In this document: positions 7,094 through 7,174 of the stretch, piece by piece
Layout of the letters: each line of letters starts with the position of its first letter
How positions within the stretch are numbered: the stretch's first letter is position 1
Source: Spirochaetaceae bacterium
Lineage (GTDB): Bacteria > Spirochaetota > Spirochaetia > B11-G9
Assembly (NCBI GenBank): GCA_030643345.1
Contig: DAOWMA010000107.1
Coordinates: forward strand, 1-7,174
Direction of reading: 5' to 3'
DNA length: 7,174 nt
Program-made: the position numbers and the translations under genes
The notes under the pieces: model-generated
Database searches by the model: none
What the model saw: only the letters and a program-made list of their open reading frames with translations
Told to the model about the DNA's origin: nothing

Positions 7094-7174
7094 AATCTTT
7101 TAATGATGAGGATTTAAAAAAATATAGTGAATTAGCACTAAAAAATAATGTAATAGATCCGGTAAGATTTGGTA
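7090..7174 (+). CDS. Start of an unidentified gene, coupled to trmB (cut by window edge)
   Basis: Twenty-eight codons are visible, beginning MKSFNDEDLKKYSELALK and ending in NNVIDPVRFG at the window edge. The start overlaps the trmB stop as ATGA and has a well-placed GGGAG, so it is very likely a real gene translated from the same message. The segment is hydrophilic and probably helical, with no signal peptide, so a cytoplasmic protein is likely. Too little is present to recognise a family. Confidence 0.7.
   Translation, partial: MKSFNDEDLKKYSELALKNNVIDPVRFG

Overview
This window looks like ordinary bacterial chromosome, A+T-rich and tightly packed. It has one leftward gene and a rightward run of housekeeping genes. 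The sequence alone does not fix the organism. The N-terminus of the exported protein, the style of the Mfd and GAF-EI proteins and the low G+C would fit a spirochaete (Treponema/Spirochaeta-like). That is inference from memory of similar proteins, not a search result.

Layout: (1) 1-649, minus strand, is the N-terminal part of an unrecognised exported protein with a signal peptide and a TTG start; it runs off the left edge. (2) 650-691 is a 42-base divergent intergenic region centred on a palindromic ATTATAAT that can be read as a -10 box on either strand. (3) 692-4063 is a complete mfd gene (transcription-repair coupling factor). (4) 4094-6351 is a GAF-domain phosphoenolpyruvate-protein phosphotransferase of the PtsP (EI-Ntr) type. 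It is broken into two overlapping reading frames (4094-5638 and 5605-6351) by a net -1 shift within roughly 5599-5612. (5) 6416-7093 is a complete trmB (tRNA m7G46 methyltransferase). (6) 7090-7174 is the start of a further gene, overlapping trmB by ATGA and cut by the right edge.

The rightward genes could form one transcription unit: the gaps are 30 and 64 bases, then a 4-base overlap, and I see no convincing terminator between them. Their jobs differ (DNA repair coupled to transcription, phosphotransfer signalling, tRNA modification), so this reads as a conserved housekeeping neighbourhood and not a dedicated system.

The observation most worth checking is the split ptsP. All the catalytic residues expected of enzyme I are present across the two frames, no other lesion is visible, and no classical slippery heptamer lies in the overlap. 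A recent mutation or a sequence error is therefore more likely than programmed recoding, although an SD-like GGAGG sits at the join. I found no CRISPR array, transposon, RNA gene, integrase or defence-like locus.
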